This document shows, in pieces, positions 1 to 5,296 of a stretch of DNA of 5,634 nt (position 1 is its first letter; the number at the start of each line of letters is the position of its first letter). A program made the translations under genes and the position numbers. Below the pieces are notes generated by a model. That model made no database searches. It was given only the letters and a program-made list of their open reading frames with translations, and had not been told where the DNA came from. The DNA comes from JBDKGV01 sp039798005. GTDB taxonomy: Bacteria; Fibrobacterota; Fibrobacteria; UBA5070. The stretch covers positions 1 through 5,634 of the forward strand of contig JBDKGV010000229.1 in assembly GCA_039798005.1 (NCBI GenBank), read 5' to 3'.

Positions 1-450
1 GCCGAACTTCCCTTGCGGAACCGAGGCAAGCGTTGCCAGGATCCCCCGCACGGGAGAGGTGAAATGGAACAGTTCCACCAAGCGTCTTGAGGTTTCCCCA
101 TCCAAGGCGCAGATCCAATCGCAGGCCTCCTCCAGACTTGCGAATTGCGGCAAGTTCGCGATGACCTGCGCTTCCTCAGGCGGTCGCGGACTGGCTTCCC
201 CACGCTCCTCGCCTCCATGGGCGTGCTCACCCAAGGAATCCTTGAGCGAGAGATCCACATGGTCGAAGATCGGCTCCATGTGCACCGCTTGGGCCGTCTG
301 GGTCGCAGCCTGCACGCCGGGTTGCTGGCTGGGCAGGGCCTTCACATCGGGCTCCGGGGCCCTGGGCTGCGGCTGCGCCATCGGTCGCGAGGATTCCTGC
401 ATCTGGAGCGTCTGCCACTGGTTGGCTCCCACCAGATTCATGTCGCTCAT
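1..450 (-). CDS. Unrecognised protein, N-terminal 150 residues (runs off left edge)
   Basis: The reverse strand is open from an ATG at 450 to the window edge without a stop, giving 150 residues. The start is well supported: AAGGAGGT (456-463) lies 5 nt upstream of the ATG. Codons are strongly GC3-biased like the neighbours. Residues about 10-60 are rich in Gln, Pro and Ala and look like a disordered N-terminal segment. Residues about 75-102 are acidic and His/Gly/Pro-rich. From about residue 103 the sequence becomes helical and globular-looking (LPQFASLEEACDWICALDG, then a Leu-rich helix). I see no signal peptide or membrane segment. The end vaguely recalls the short helical repeats of FliG-middle or MgtE-N type domains (a 'Leu-Asp-x-Glu/Thr' turn followed by Leu-rich helices), but this is too weak to name a function. 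The gene is divergent from the leuA unit, with about 220 bases before the leu promoter. Reality of the gene is fairly sure; function is unknown. Confidence 0.75.
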   Translation of the reverse strand, partial: MSDMNLVGANQWQTLQMQESSRPMAQPQPRAPEPDVKALPSQQPGVQAATQTAQAVHMEPIFDHVDLSLKDSLGEHAHGGEERGEASPRPPEEAQVIANLPQFASLEEACDWICALDGETSRRLVELFHFTSPVRGILATLASVPQGKFG

Positions 451-673
451 GCTGGACCTCCTTCCTTGGACGCTGGGCGCAGGCTCCATGCTCCCACTTC
501 CTAGGCGCGATGTCCACTCCAAGAAGGTATGGCCCCGTTTCCCGCCCTGCTCGCCCCCATCCGGTCCGCGCAACCCTCGGGGGCTCATCGGGCCTCCTCG
601 CGGAGCACCGCTGCGGGGTCCCGCCCCTGCCGGGCGACGGTCGGGGGGAGAACAGGAATCCGGACTTGGAGGC

Positions 674-702
674 TTGACTTTCCTTGGGTTTCCCCGTATC
701 AT
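674..702 (+). promoter_or_regulatory. Sigma70-type promoter of the leu unit
   Basis: TTGACT (674-679) and TATCAT (697-702) are separated by exactly 17 bp. This matches the housekeeping consensus (TTGACA/TATAAT) at 5/6 and 4/6 positions. The expected start point, 6-8 nt beyond the -10 box, falls on or next to A709, the first base of the leader-peptide ATG. The stretch stands out from its GC-rich surroundings. It is the only good promoter I see between 451 and 892. The start site is inferred, not measured. Confidence 0.75.
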
Positions 703-708
703 GTATTC

Positions 709-762
709 ATGCACATGTCGTCGGCAACCATCCAGCTTCTTCTTCTCAGCGAACATCGCTAG
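709..762 (+). CDS. leuL: Leucine leader peptide (attenuation peptide)
   Basis: This short ORF encodes MHMSSATIQLLLLSEHR (17 codons, TAG stop at 760-762). Four consecutive leucine codons occupy 736-747 (CTT CTT CTT CTC). CTT is uncommon in the downstream genes, where Leu is mostly CTG, CTC or TTG. All four codons would be read by the same GAG-anticodon tRNA-Leu, so the ribosome would pause when that tRNA is uncharged. The ORF lies directly between the promoter and an intrinsic terminator that precedes leuA, the classical layout of a leu leader. No SD sequence precedes ATG709, and the predicted transcript starts at or beside it, so translation is probably leaderless. The alternative in-frame ATG715 also lacks an SD and would leave 15 residues. 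The frame is open further upstream to 529, but that part precedes the promoter and is not expected to be transcribed from it. Confidence 0.82.
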   Translation: MHMSSATIQLLLLSEHR

Positions 763-788
763 AGAGGAACCGTCGGCTGCATCTGCAC

Positions 789-828
789 AACCGCCCGGCC
801 CTCCCAGAGGGCCGGGCGGTTTTCGTTT
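789..828 (+). terminator. Attenuator intrinsic terminator
   Basis: A perfect 15-bp stem, AACCGCCCGGCCCTC (789-803) with its complement at 807-821, closes a 3-nt CCA loop and is followed by a broken T tract (820-823 TTTT, 826-828 TTT). It lies after the leader-peptide stop and before the leuA start, so it is the decision point of the attenuator, not the end of another gene. Confidence 0.9.
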
Positions 829-879
829 CCAGCGATCGAAAACCGAGCCGAACCTCTGCGAAGGTCTCCACCACACATC

Positions 880-894
880 AGGAGATCGAGCATG
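880..894 (+). promoter_or_regulatory. SD plus in-frame ATG upstream of the preferred leuA start
   Basis: AGGAG (880-884) is followed after 7 nt by ATG 892-894, which is in frame with leuA and would add 28 residues before the family-typical N-terminus. A second SD-like run, AAGGA (963-967), precedes the preferred ATG976 by 8 nt. Codons 892-975 have clearly weaker GC3 bias than the rest of leuA, and the added residues (Ser/Gly/His-rich) match nothing in the family. The upstream site could still be used to give a longer form. Confidence 0.45.
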
Positions 895-975
895 TCCACG
901 CACACGAAAGACGCAAGTCCCGGCTCAAGCTACATTGGAGCCTCTCACGGATCCCAGGACGGAAGGAACATCGCG

Positions 976-2514
976 ATGAACCAGGTTCGCATCTTCGACA
1001 CCACGCTGCGCGACGGAGAGCAGTCTCCAGGCTTCTCGATGAACATCGAAGAAAAGATCCTGCTGGCCACCCAGCTCGCCCGTTTGGGCGTGGACGTCAT
1101 CGAGGCCGGCTTTCCCATCGCCTCCCCCGGCGACTTCGAGGCCGTGCGCCGCATCGCCTCCGAGGTGAAGGGTCCGATCATCGCGGGCCTGGCCCGCATC
1201 ACGGACAAGGACATCGACCGGGCCGGCGAGGCCTTGGCTCCGGCCGCGCGCCGCCGCATCCACACCTTCAGCTCCGGCTCGGACATCCATCTGGACAACA
1301 TGATGCGCATGACCCGTGCGCAGAACATCGAGAAGTCGGTGGCCGCGATCCAGCGCGCCCGCACCTGGACCGACGACGTGGAGTACTCGGCGCAGGACAC
1401 CACCCGCTCCGACCGCGAGTACCTGGTGGACCTGTACACCGCCGTGGCCGAAGCCGGCGCCACCACCCTGAACGTGCCCGACACCGTGGGCTACACCACC
1501 CCCGATGAATTCGGGGAACTGGTGGCCTTCCTGGTCGATCGCGTGAAGGTGCCGGGCGTGATCTTCTCGGTCCATTGCCACAACGATCTGGGCCTGGCCG
1601 TGGCCAACTCCATCGCGGCCATCCGCGCCGGTGCCCGCCAGGTGGAATGCACCGTCAACGGCATCGGTGAACGCGCCGGAAACGCCTCCTTGGAGGAGGT
1701 CGCGATGGTGCTGCGCACCCGCCGTTCGTTCTTCGGGATCGACACCAACATCAGATCTGAGGAGATCTGGAACACCTCGCGCCTCTTGTCGCGCATCACC
1801 GGCATCGAGGTGCAGCCCAACAAGGCCATCGTGGGCAAGAACGCCTTCAGCCACGAGTCGGGCATCCACCAGGACGGCGTCCTGAAGGCGCGCGCCACCT
1901 ACGAGATCATGACCCCCGAGAGCGTCGGGCGTTCCAGCCACAACATGGTGCTGGGCAAGCACTCGGGCAAGCACGCCCTGCAGGACCGCCTGCGCGCCCT
2001 GGGATTCGAGATGCCGGAGGCCGACCTTGGCCGCCTGTTCGACGAGTTCAAGAAACTGGCCGACAAGAAGAAGGAAGTGCTGGACGACGACCTGGTCGCG
2101 ATGGTCTCCGACATCCAGGGCGAACCCGTGGCCGAGGGCGAGGACTGGCAGCTGGTGGGCTATCAGGTGTTCGCGGGTTCCCAGACCGAACCGGCCGCCA
2201 CGGTCACCCTGAGCAAGGGCGGAGCCGCCCCGGTGGTCGGGCAGGCTCGCGGCGACGGCCCGGTGGACGCCGTGCTTGCGGCCATCAAGAACCTGACTGG
2301 CAAGAGCGTGGAGATCGACACCTATCACCTCAAGGCCATCACCGGCGGCACCGACGCCCAGGGCGAGGTCGTGGTGAGCACCAAGCGCGACAACCGCACG
2401 CTCACGGGCCACGGGCGCAGCACCGACATCATCGAGGCATCCGCCAAGGCCTACCTCGCTCTCATCCGCAAGGTGCCCGCCTCCTCCCCCGAGGTCCTGC
2501 GGGACGAGCCTTGA
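976..2514 (+). CDS. leuA: 2-isopropylmalate synthase
   Basis: Condenses acetyl-CoA with 2-oxoisovalerate to 2-isopropylmalate, the committed step of leucine synthesis, in the cytoplasm. With ATG976 the protein is 512 residues, typical of bacterial LeuA, and begins MNQVRIFDTTLRDGEQ as the family does. ATG892 is an alternative start (28 residues longer) with its own SD. The DRE-TIM catalytic barrel spans about residues 5-270. Expected divalent-metal ligands are D13 (in LRDGEQ), H200 and H202 (in HCHNDLGLA) and N236 (in NGIGERAGN). A linker follows with GIHQDGVLK (296-304) and GKHSG. The C-terminal domain, about 373-505, is the regulatory domain that binds leucine for feedback inhibition and looks complete. 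Expression is probably set by the attenuator at 709-828. The stop overlaps the cobQ start by four bases. Identification is very secure from motifs and length; only the start is uncertain. Confidence 0.97.
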   Translation: MNQVRIFDTTLRDGEQSPGFSMNIEEKILLATQLARLGVDVIEAGFPIASPGDFEAVRRIASEVKGPIIAGLARITDKDIDRAGEALAPAARRRIHTFSSGSDIHLDNMMRMTRAQNIEKSVAAIQRARTWTDDVEYSAQDTTRSDREYLVDLYTAVAEAGATTLNVPDTVGYTTPDEFGELVAFLVDRVKVPGVIFSVHCHNDLGLAVANSIAAIRAGARQVECTVNGIGERAGNASLEEVAMVLRTRRSFFGIDTNIRSEEIWNTSRLLSRITGIEVQPNKAIVGKNAFSHESGIHQDGVLKARATYEIMTPESVGRSSHNMVLGKHSGKHALQDRLRALGFEMPEADLGRLFDEFKKLADKKKEVLDDDLVAMVSDIQGEPVAEGEDWQLVGYQVFAGSQTEPAATVTLSKGGAAPVVGQARGDGPVDAVLAAIKNLTGKSVEIDTYHLKAITGGTDAQGEVVVSTKRDNRTLTGHGRSTDIIEASAKAYLALIRKVPASSPEVLRDEP

Positions 2515-3935
2515 GCCGCCGCGCCAGGACGCTGATGATCTGGGGCACTTCCTCGGGAGCGGGGAAGAGCCTGGTCACCACGGCCATTTGTCGGATTTTG
2601 TCAAATCAAGGCTACAAGGTGGCGCCCTTCAAGGCGCAGAACATGAGCAACAACGCCCGCGTCGCCACCGGCGGCGAGATCGGGTGCGCCCAGTGGTTCC
2701 AAGCCTTGGCGGCGCGCTGCGAGCCGTGCACGGACCACAATCCGGTGCTCTTGAAGCCCGAGAAGGCCACCCGCAGCCAGGTCGTGCTCCTGGGCGAGGC
2801 CAACCGGGAACTCACCGAGATGGAGTGGCGCAAGCGCTCCCCTCTCCTGTGGGAAGCCTCCAAGCCCTCGCTCCACAAGCTGCTGTCCGAAAACGACATC
2901 GTGGTGGCCGAGGGCGCTGGCAGTCCCGCCGAGATCAACCTCTCCGACTGCGACTACGTGAACCTCTTCACCGCCCGGGAAATGAACGGTCCCGCCTGGC
3001 TTGTGAGCGACATCGACCGGGGCGGATCGATCGCCTCGTGCTTCGGGACCTGGGGATTGCTTTCGGAGCAGGATCGCGCCCTGCTCAAGGGGTTCGTCTT
3101 CAACCGGTTCCGCGGGGACGTGAAGCTTCTGGAACCCGCCCCCACCATGCTCCTTGAGCGCACCGGCGTGCCGGTGGTGGGTGTGGTGCCGCGCTTTGCC
3201 CACAGCCTTCCGGACGAGGACGCCGCCACCTGGAGCGAACAGCCTCGCCGCATCGGCAACAAGGTCATCGCCATCTGCGCCTATCCGCAGGTCTCGAACT
3301 TCGACGAGTTCCAACCGTTGTCCCGCCTGCACGGTTGGGACCTGCAACTGGCCCGCAGCGCCCGCGAACTGGAAGGCGCCGACGTCATCCTCCTGCCCGG
3401 GTCGAAGCACTCCCCCACCGACCTCGCGTGGCTGCGCGCCTTGGGGATGGATGCGGTCATCCAGGCCCACGCCGCAAGCGGACGGCCGGTGATCGGCATC
3501 TGCGGAGGCCTGCAGATGCTGGGCGGCGCCCTGCACGACCCCCACGGCGTGGAAGGCGAAGGTGAGGGTCTGGGACTCTTGCCCATCGTCACGCACTACG
3601 GCACGCGAAAGCGCGTCGTCAAGACCCGGCAAGTCCTGTCGAACCTCCCCGGGCGTTGGCGGATGTGGGAAGGTCTGGAGGCGCAGGGCTACGAAATCAG
3701 GATGGGTTCATCCGTTTCAACGCTTTCGCAGCAAGGCGAGGGATTGTGGTTTGCGCACGGAAACGTGTTTGCGACCTACCTGCACGGGCTCTTCGAGAAC
3801 CGCAAGGTCTGCGAGGCCTTCTTCGGCGAAGGCAGCTGGGGGATGCCCGACCTGGAAACGACGTTCGAGACCTTGGCGGAGAGCGTCCTCGAGGGATTGC
3901 AACCCGGCAGCTTGGACGCGATCCTGAAAAATTGA
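2511..3935 (+). CDS. cobQ: Cobyric acid synthase, glutamine-hydrolysing
   Basis: Member of the CobQ/CbiP family. It uses ATP and glutamine to amidate the b, d, e and g carboxylates of (adenosyl)cobyrinic acid a,c-diamide, giving cobyric acid, in the cytoplasm. The N-terminal synthetase domain carries a P-loop (GTSSGAGKS, residues 12-20), the KAQNMSNN segment, the family signature EGAGSPAEINL and DIDRGG. The C-terminal class I glutamine amidotransferase domain carries the nucleophile C331 in GICGGLQMLGG and the histidine H425 in YLHGLF. At 474 residues it is slightly shorter than Salmonella CbiP but complete. The preferred start is TTG2511, whose bases overlap the leuA stop (TTGA), suggesting translational coupling. 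The in-frame ATG2535 (preceded by AGGA) would remove 8 residues and still keep the P-loop. No other cobalamin gene is visible in the window. Codons around 2586-2612 are less GC-rich than the rest of the gene. Confidence 0.95.
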   Translation: MSRRARTLMIWGTSSGAGKSLVTTAICRILSNQGYKVAPFKAQNMSNNARVATGGEIGCAQWFQALAARCEPCTDHNPVLLKPEKATRSQVVLLGEANRELTEMEWRKRSPLLWEASKPSLHKLLSENDIVVAEGAGSPAEINLSDCDYVNLFTAREMNGPAWLVSDIDRGGSIASCFGTWGLLSEQDRALLKGFVFNRFRGDVKLLEPAPTMLLERTGVPVVGVVPRFAHSLPDEDAATWSEQPRRIGNKVIAICAYPQVSNFDEFQPLSRLHGWDLQLARSARELEGADVILLPGSKHSPTDLAWLRALGMDAVIQAHAASGRPVIGICGGLQMLGGALHDPHGVEGEGEGLGLLPIVTHYGTRKRVVKTRQVLSNLPGRWRMWEGLEAQGYEIRMGSSVSTLSQQGEGLWFAHGNVFATYLHGLFENRKVCEAFFGEGSWGMPDLETTFETLAESVLEGLQPGSLDAILKN

Positions 3936-3954
3936 ATTTTTCCTGAATCACCTC

Positions 3955-3984
3955 TTGCCTTGCATCCGAAATCAATGGTATATT
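3955..3984 (+). promoter_or_regulatory. Promoter-like sequence after cobQ
   Basis: TTGCCT (3955-3960) and TATATT (3979-3984) are 18 bp apart, in a short AT-rich stretch starting 20 bases after the cobQ stop. The expected start point is about 3991, exactly where a long RNA helix begins (3992). The -10 box matches TATAAT at 5/6; the -35 box is weaker (TTG plus one match). It is plausible but unproven. Confidence 0.5.
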
Positions 3985-3990
3985 GAGTGA

Positions 3991-4107
3991 GCTTGACCGC
4001 GAGTACACGGGGAATTATTGGCAATATCTCCGGTCAAGAAGTGGCAGTTCCGTTTACGGGGAATTGCGGGACAGCCGCGAAACCCGGGGGAAACCCCGGG
4101 TTTTTTT
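3991..4107 (+). ncRNA. Candidate structured small RNA (class unknown)
   Basis: About 117 nt lie between the promoter-like sequence and an intrinsic terminator. Helices found by hand are: 3992-3999 with 4031-4038 (8 perfect pairs), extended by 4001-4003 with 4028-4030 across one bulged C; a small apical hairpin 4016-4019 with 4023-4026; 4044-4051 with 4060-4067 (8 pairs, one G-U); and 4066-4069 with 4075-4078, which competes with the previous helix at its base. The terminator follows directly. No plus-strand gene follows; the next gene is convergent. A cis-acting riboswitch is therefore unlikely and a trans-acting RNA is the simplest reading. It could also be only the 3' end of the leuA-cobQ transcript. 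I do not recognise it as tRNA, 6S, SRP, tmRNA or a known riboswitch. Short ORFs through it run across the terminator and lack convincing SD sites. Confidence 0.45.
4080..4107 (+). terminator. Intrinsic terminator with GAAA loop
   Basis: The stem AAACCCGGGG (4080-4089) pairs perfectly with CCCCGGGTTT (4094-4103), closed by a GAAA tetraloop (4090-4093) and followed by T's through 4107. It acts on the plus strand, ending the leuA-cobQ transcript and any RNA started near 3991. On the minus strand the stem is followed by only three T's and then GC-rich sequence, so it is a poor terminator in that direction. Confidence 0.92.
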
Positions 4108-4139
4108 GTTTCCACCCTTTTTCGATCCCTTCGCAGGTC

Positions 4140-4166
4140 GCCCCGCAGCGCAGGGTGTTGCGGGGC
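4140..4166. other. Inverted repeat in the convergent intergenic region
   Basis: GCCCCGCA (4140-4147) pairs with TGCGGGGC (4159-4166), 8 perfect pairs with an 11-nt loop. There is no T tract on either side. It lies between the plus-strand terminator and the end of the minus-strand signalling operon, so it could be a transcript 3'-end structure for the latter. Function is not established. Confidence 0.35.
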
Positions 4167-4185
4167 ATTGCCTTGGCCAGTGATC

Positions 4186-4222
4186 CGGGGCGTCGATGCA
4201 ACCGGGGCGGCATCGGACCCCG
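4186..4222 (-). other. Hairpin just after the stop of the receiver-pseudokinase gene
   Basis: 4186-4190 pairs with 4218-4222 and 4194-4199 pairs with 4210-4215, with a small internal loop and a 10-nt terminal loop. It begins 7 nt beyond the stop codon of the minus-strand gene at 4229. No T run follows on that strand, so it is not a standard intrinsic terminator. It may stabilise the 3' end or assist another mode of termination. Confidence 0.35.
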
Positions 4223-4228
4223 AAGGAT

Positions 4229-5296
4229 TCACAGGTCGAGAAGCGGCAGCTCCACATGCGCAATGGTCCATTCCCCCGGTGCGCTCTCGTACTTGAGCGA
4301 TCCCCCGTAGATCTCGCAGATGGCGCGCGAGATGACCACACCCATGCCGTTACTCTGGGTCTGGAGCTTCAAGCGCTCCTGGTCGGGCGTGGCCGAGGCG
4401 TTCTCGATGGCAAGCTGCAACAATTCCCCGCGCGCCCGGACGGTGAGACGCACCGGAGTCCCTTCGGGTGAATGCTGCAAGGCGTTCTCCAGAAGCTCCT
4501 CAAGCAAACGCTGGAAATGGAAAGGGGAGATCGGCACCAGTCCCGATTCCCACTTGGTGGCAAGGCGCACGGCCTTGGGATTGGCCTCGAGCAGTTGGCG
4601 AACCGTCCGCTCGCCGATCTCATCCACCTTGCACAGGTTGTCCCGTCGCAGGACCTCGACGCGCGAGGAATCCAGCCGGATCATGGAAAGCTCGGAGAAG
4701 GTCAGGAACTTGCGCACCATGCGGTGCATCTCGTGCCCCGATTCCTCGATGCTCTTGGCCATGTCATGGAGCTCGCGCCGCTTGATCGACTCGAATTCCT
4801 CGACCAGGATCGAGGACAGCCCAAGGATGCCGTTGAGGGGGGAGAGCAGTTGCGGCGGCAGGGAACGGGCGATCGTGTCCCGCAACTCCTCCATCTGGAC
4901 GCGGAACCGCGCCGAAAGGAACTCGGAACGGTCCAGGCGCGCATGGACGGCCGCCAGAAGCTCCGTGCGGGTGAAGGGCTTGGTGATGTAATCCTCCGCC
5001 CCCATCTCCATCCCCTTGCGCATGTTGCTGCGGTCGGTCAGGGCGGTCAGGAACAGGAGGGGGATCGAGGCCGTGGTGGCATCGGCCCGCAAGGCCGCAA
5101 GGACATCGTACCCGTCGCATCCGGGCATCATCACGTCGCACAGGATCAGGTCGGGAAGCACCGACTTGGCCGTGCTGATCCCGTCGGTCCCGTTGGTCGC
5201 GCAATGGACCCGCCATCCGGCCTCGGTCAAGAGCTCACGGATGTTCTCCAGGATGTCCAATCCATCTTCGATGACCAGGATCTTGCGCGTGCTCAT
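4229..5296 (-). CDS. Response regulator: receiver domain fused to a degenerate histidine-kinase region
   Basis: 355 residues, cytoplasmic, no membrane segment. Residues about 4-122 form an intact receiver domain: acidic pair E10/D11, phospho-acceptor D54 (in LILCDVMMPG), T84 and K106 (in KPF). A helical region, about 123-200, resembles a HisKA dimerisation domain, but the usual LPHELRTPLN box reads LPPQLLSPLN (146-155): the phospho-accepting His is Pro148, and the Glu and Arg are also lost. The C-terminal part, about 255-352, resembles a HATPase_c domain. It keeps the N-box Asn (N271 in ELLENALQHS) and a reduced G2 box (GMG, 317-319), but the G1 motif (DxGxG) is replaced by ENASATP (298-304). 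So I infer it can be phosphorylated on D54 but probably cannot autophosphorylate. The ATG overlaps the stop of the upstream kinase gene (ATGA), with GGAG 5 nt before it, suggesting coupled translation and a shared pathway. The output is unknown; no DNA-binding domain is visible. Confidence 0.9.
   Translation of the reverse strand: MSTRKILVIEDGLDILENIRELLTEAGWRVHCATNGTDGISTAKSVLPDLILCDVMMPGCDGYDVLAALRADATTASIPLLFLTALTDRSNMRKGMEMGAEDYITKPFTRTELLAAVHARLDRSEFLSARFRVQMEELRDTIARSLPPQLLSPLNGILGLSSILVEEFESIKRRELHDMAKSIEESGHEMHRMVRKFLTFSELSMIRLDSSRVEVLRRDNLCKVDEIGERTVRQLLEANPKAVRLATKWESGLVPISPFHFQRLLEELLENALQHSPEGTPVRLTVRARGELLQLAIENASATPDQERLKLQTQSNGMGVVISRAICEIYGGSLKYESAPGEWTIAHVELPLLDL

Larger units (their letters stand above)
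709..828 (+). promoter_or_regulatory. Leucine transcription attenuator upstream of leuA
   Basis: Three helices can be drawn by eye. (1) A protector hairpin pairs 740-752 with 756-769: 13 pairs with one bulged A at 761 and loop ACA. Its 5' arm is made of the Leu codons. (2) An antiterminator pairs 764-767 with 800-803 and 772-776 with 795-799, leaving 768-771 bulged. (3) The terminator pairs 789-803 with 807-821. Helix 1 hides the 5' arm of helix 2, and helix 2 uses the 5' arm of helix 3. A ribosome stalled on codons 736-747 would melt helix 1 and allow helix 2, so leuA is read. A ribosome reaching the stop at 760-762 would cover 764-776 and let the terminator form. This fits the classical trp/leu/his attenuation model. 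The helices come from manual pairing; folding energies were not computed. Confidence 0.8.

Noticed and set aside
227..517. Minus-strand open frame of 96 codons overlapping the left gene
   Set aside because: It is in a different frame from the SD-supported gene starting at 450, with less plausible composition.
451..673. Other regulatory elements in the divergent region
   Set aside because: Several GC-rich partial inverted repeats occur here (for example around 590-640), but none has a clean stem, T tract or recognisable operator. I also found no convincing promoter for the minus-strand gene.
529..708. Upstream extension of the leader-peptide frame to an ATG at 529
   Set aside because: It precedes the promoter and has no SD or coding-like composition. 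Only the 709-762 part makes sense as a leader peptide.
59..979. Plus-strand open frame of 306 codons crossing the left gene, the leu promoter and the attenuator
   Set aside because: It overlaps an SD-supported minus-strand gene, a promoter and a terminator. Its Pro/Arg/Ser-rich composition is that of a non-coding frame.
925..2412. Long minus-strand open frame (495 codons) opposite leuA
   Set aside because: It lies entirely antisense to a certain gene. Its length follows from strong GC3 bias, and its His/Gly/Ala/Val-rich translation resembles no family.
829..2511. Cobalamin riboswitch ahead of cobQ
   Set aside because: I looked for the conserved B12-box (GCCACTG-like) in the leader and near the leuA/cobQ junction and did not see one. 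The junction has no non-coding space.
2601..3632. Long minus-strand open frame (343 codons) opposite cobQ
   Set aside because: Antisense shadow of a certain gene, with biased composition and no recognisable motif.
3927..3941. AT palindrome AAAAATT-G-AATTTTT at the cobQ stop as a terminator
   Set aside because: It has only A-T pairs and a one-base loop, so it would not be a stable RNA hairpin. The real terminator is 140 bases further on.
3983..4183. Possible small proteins in the cobQ downstream region (TTG3983, GTG3987 and others)
   Set aside because: All run through the strong terminator at 4080-4107, start on weak codons without a clear SD, and have non-coding composition.
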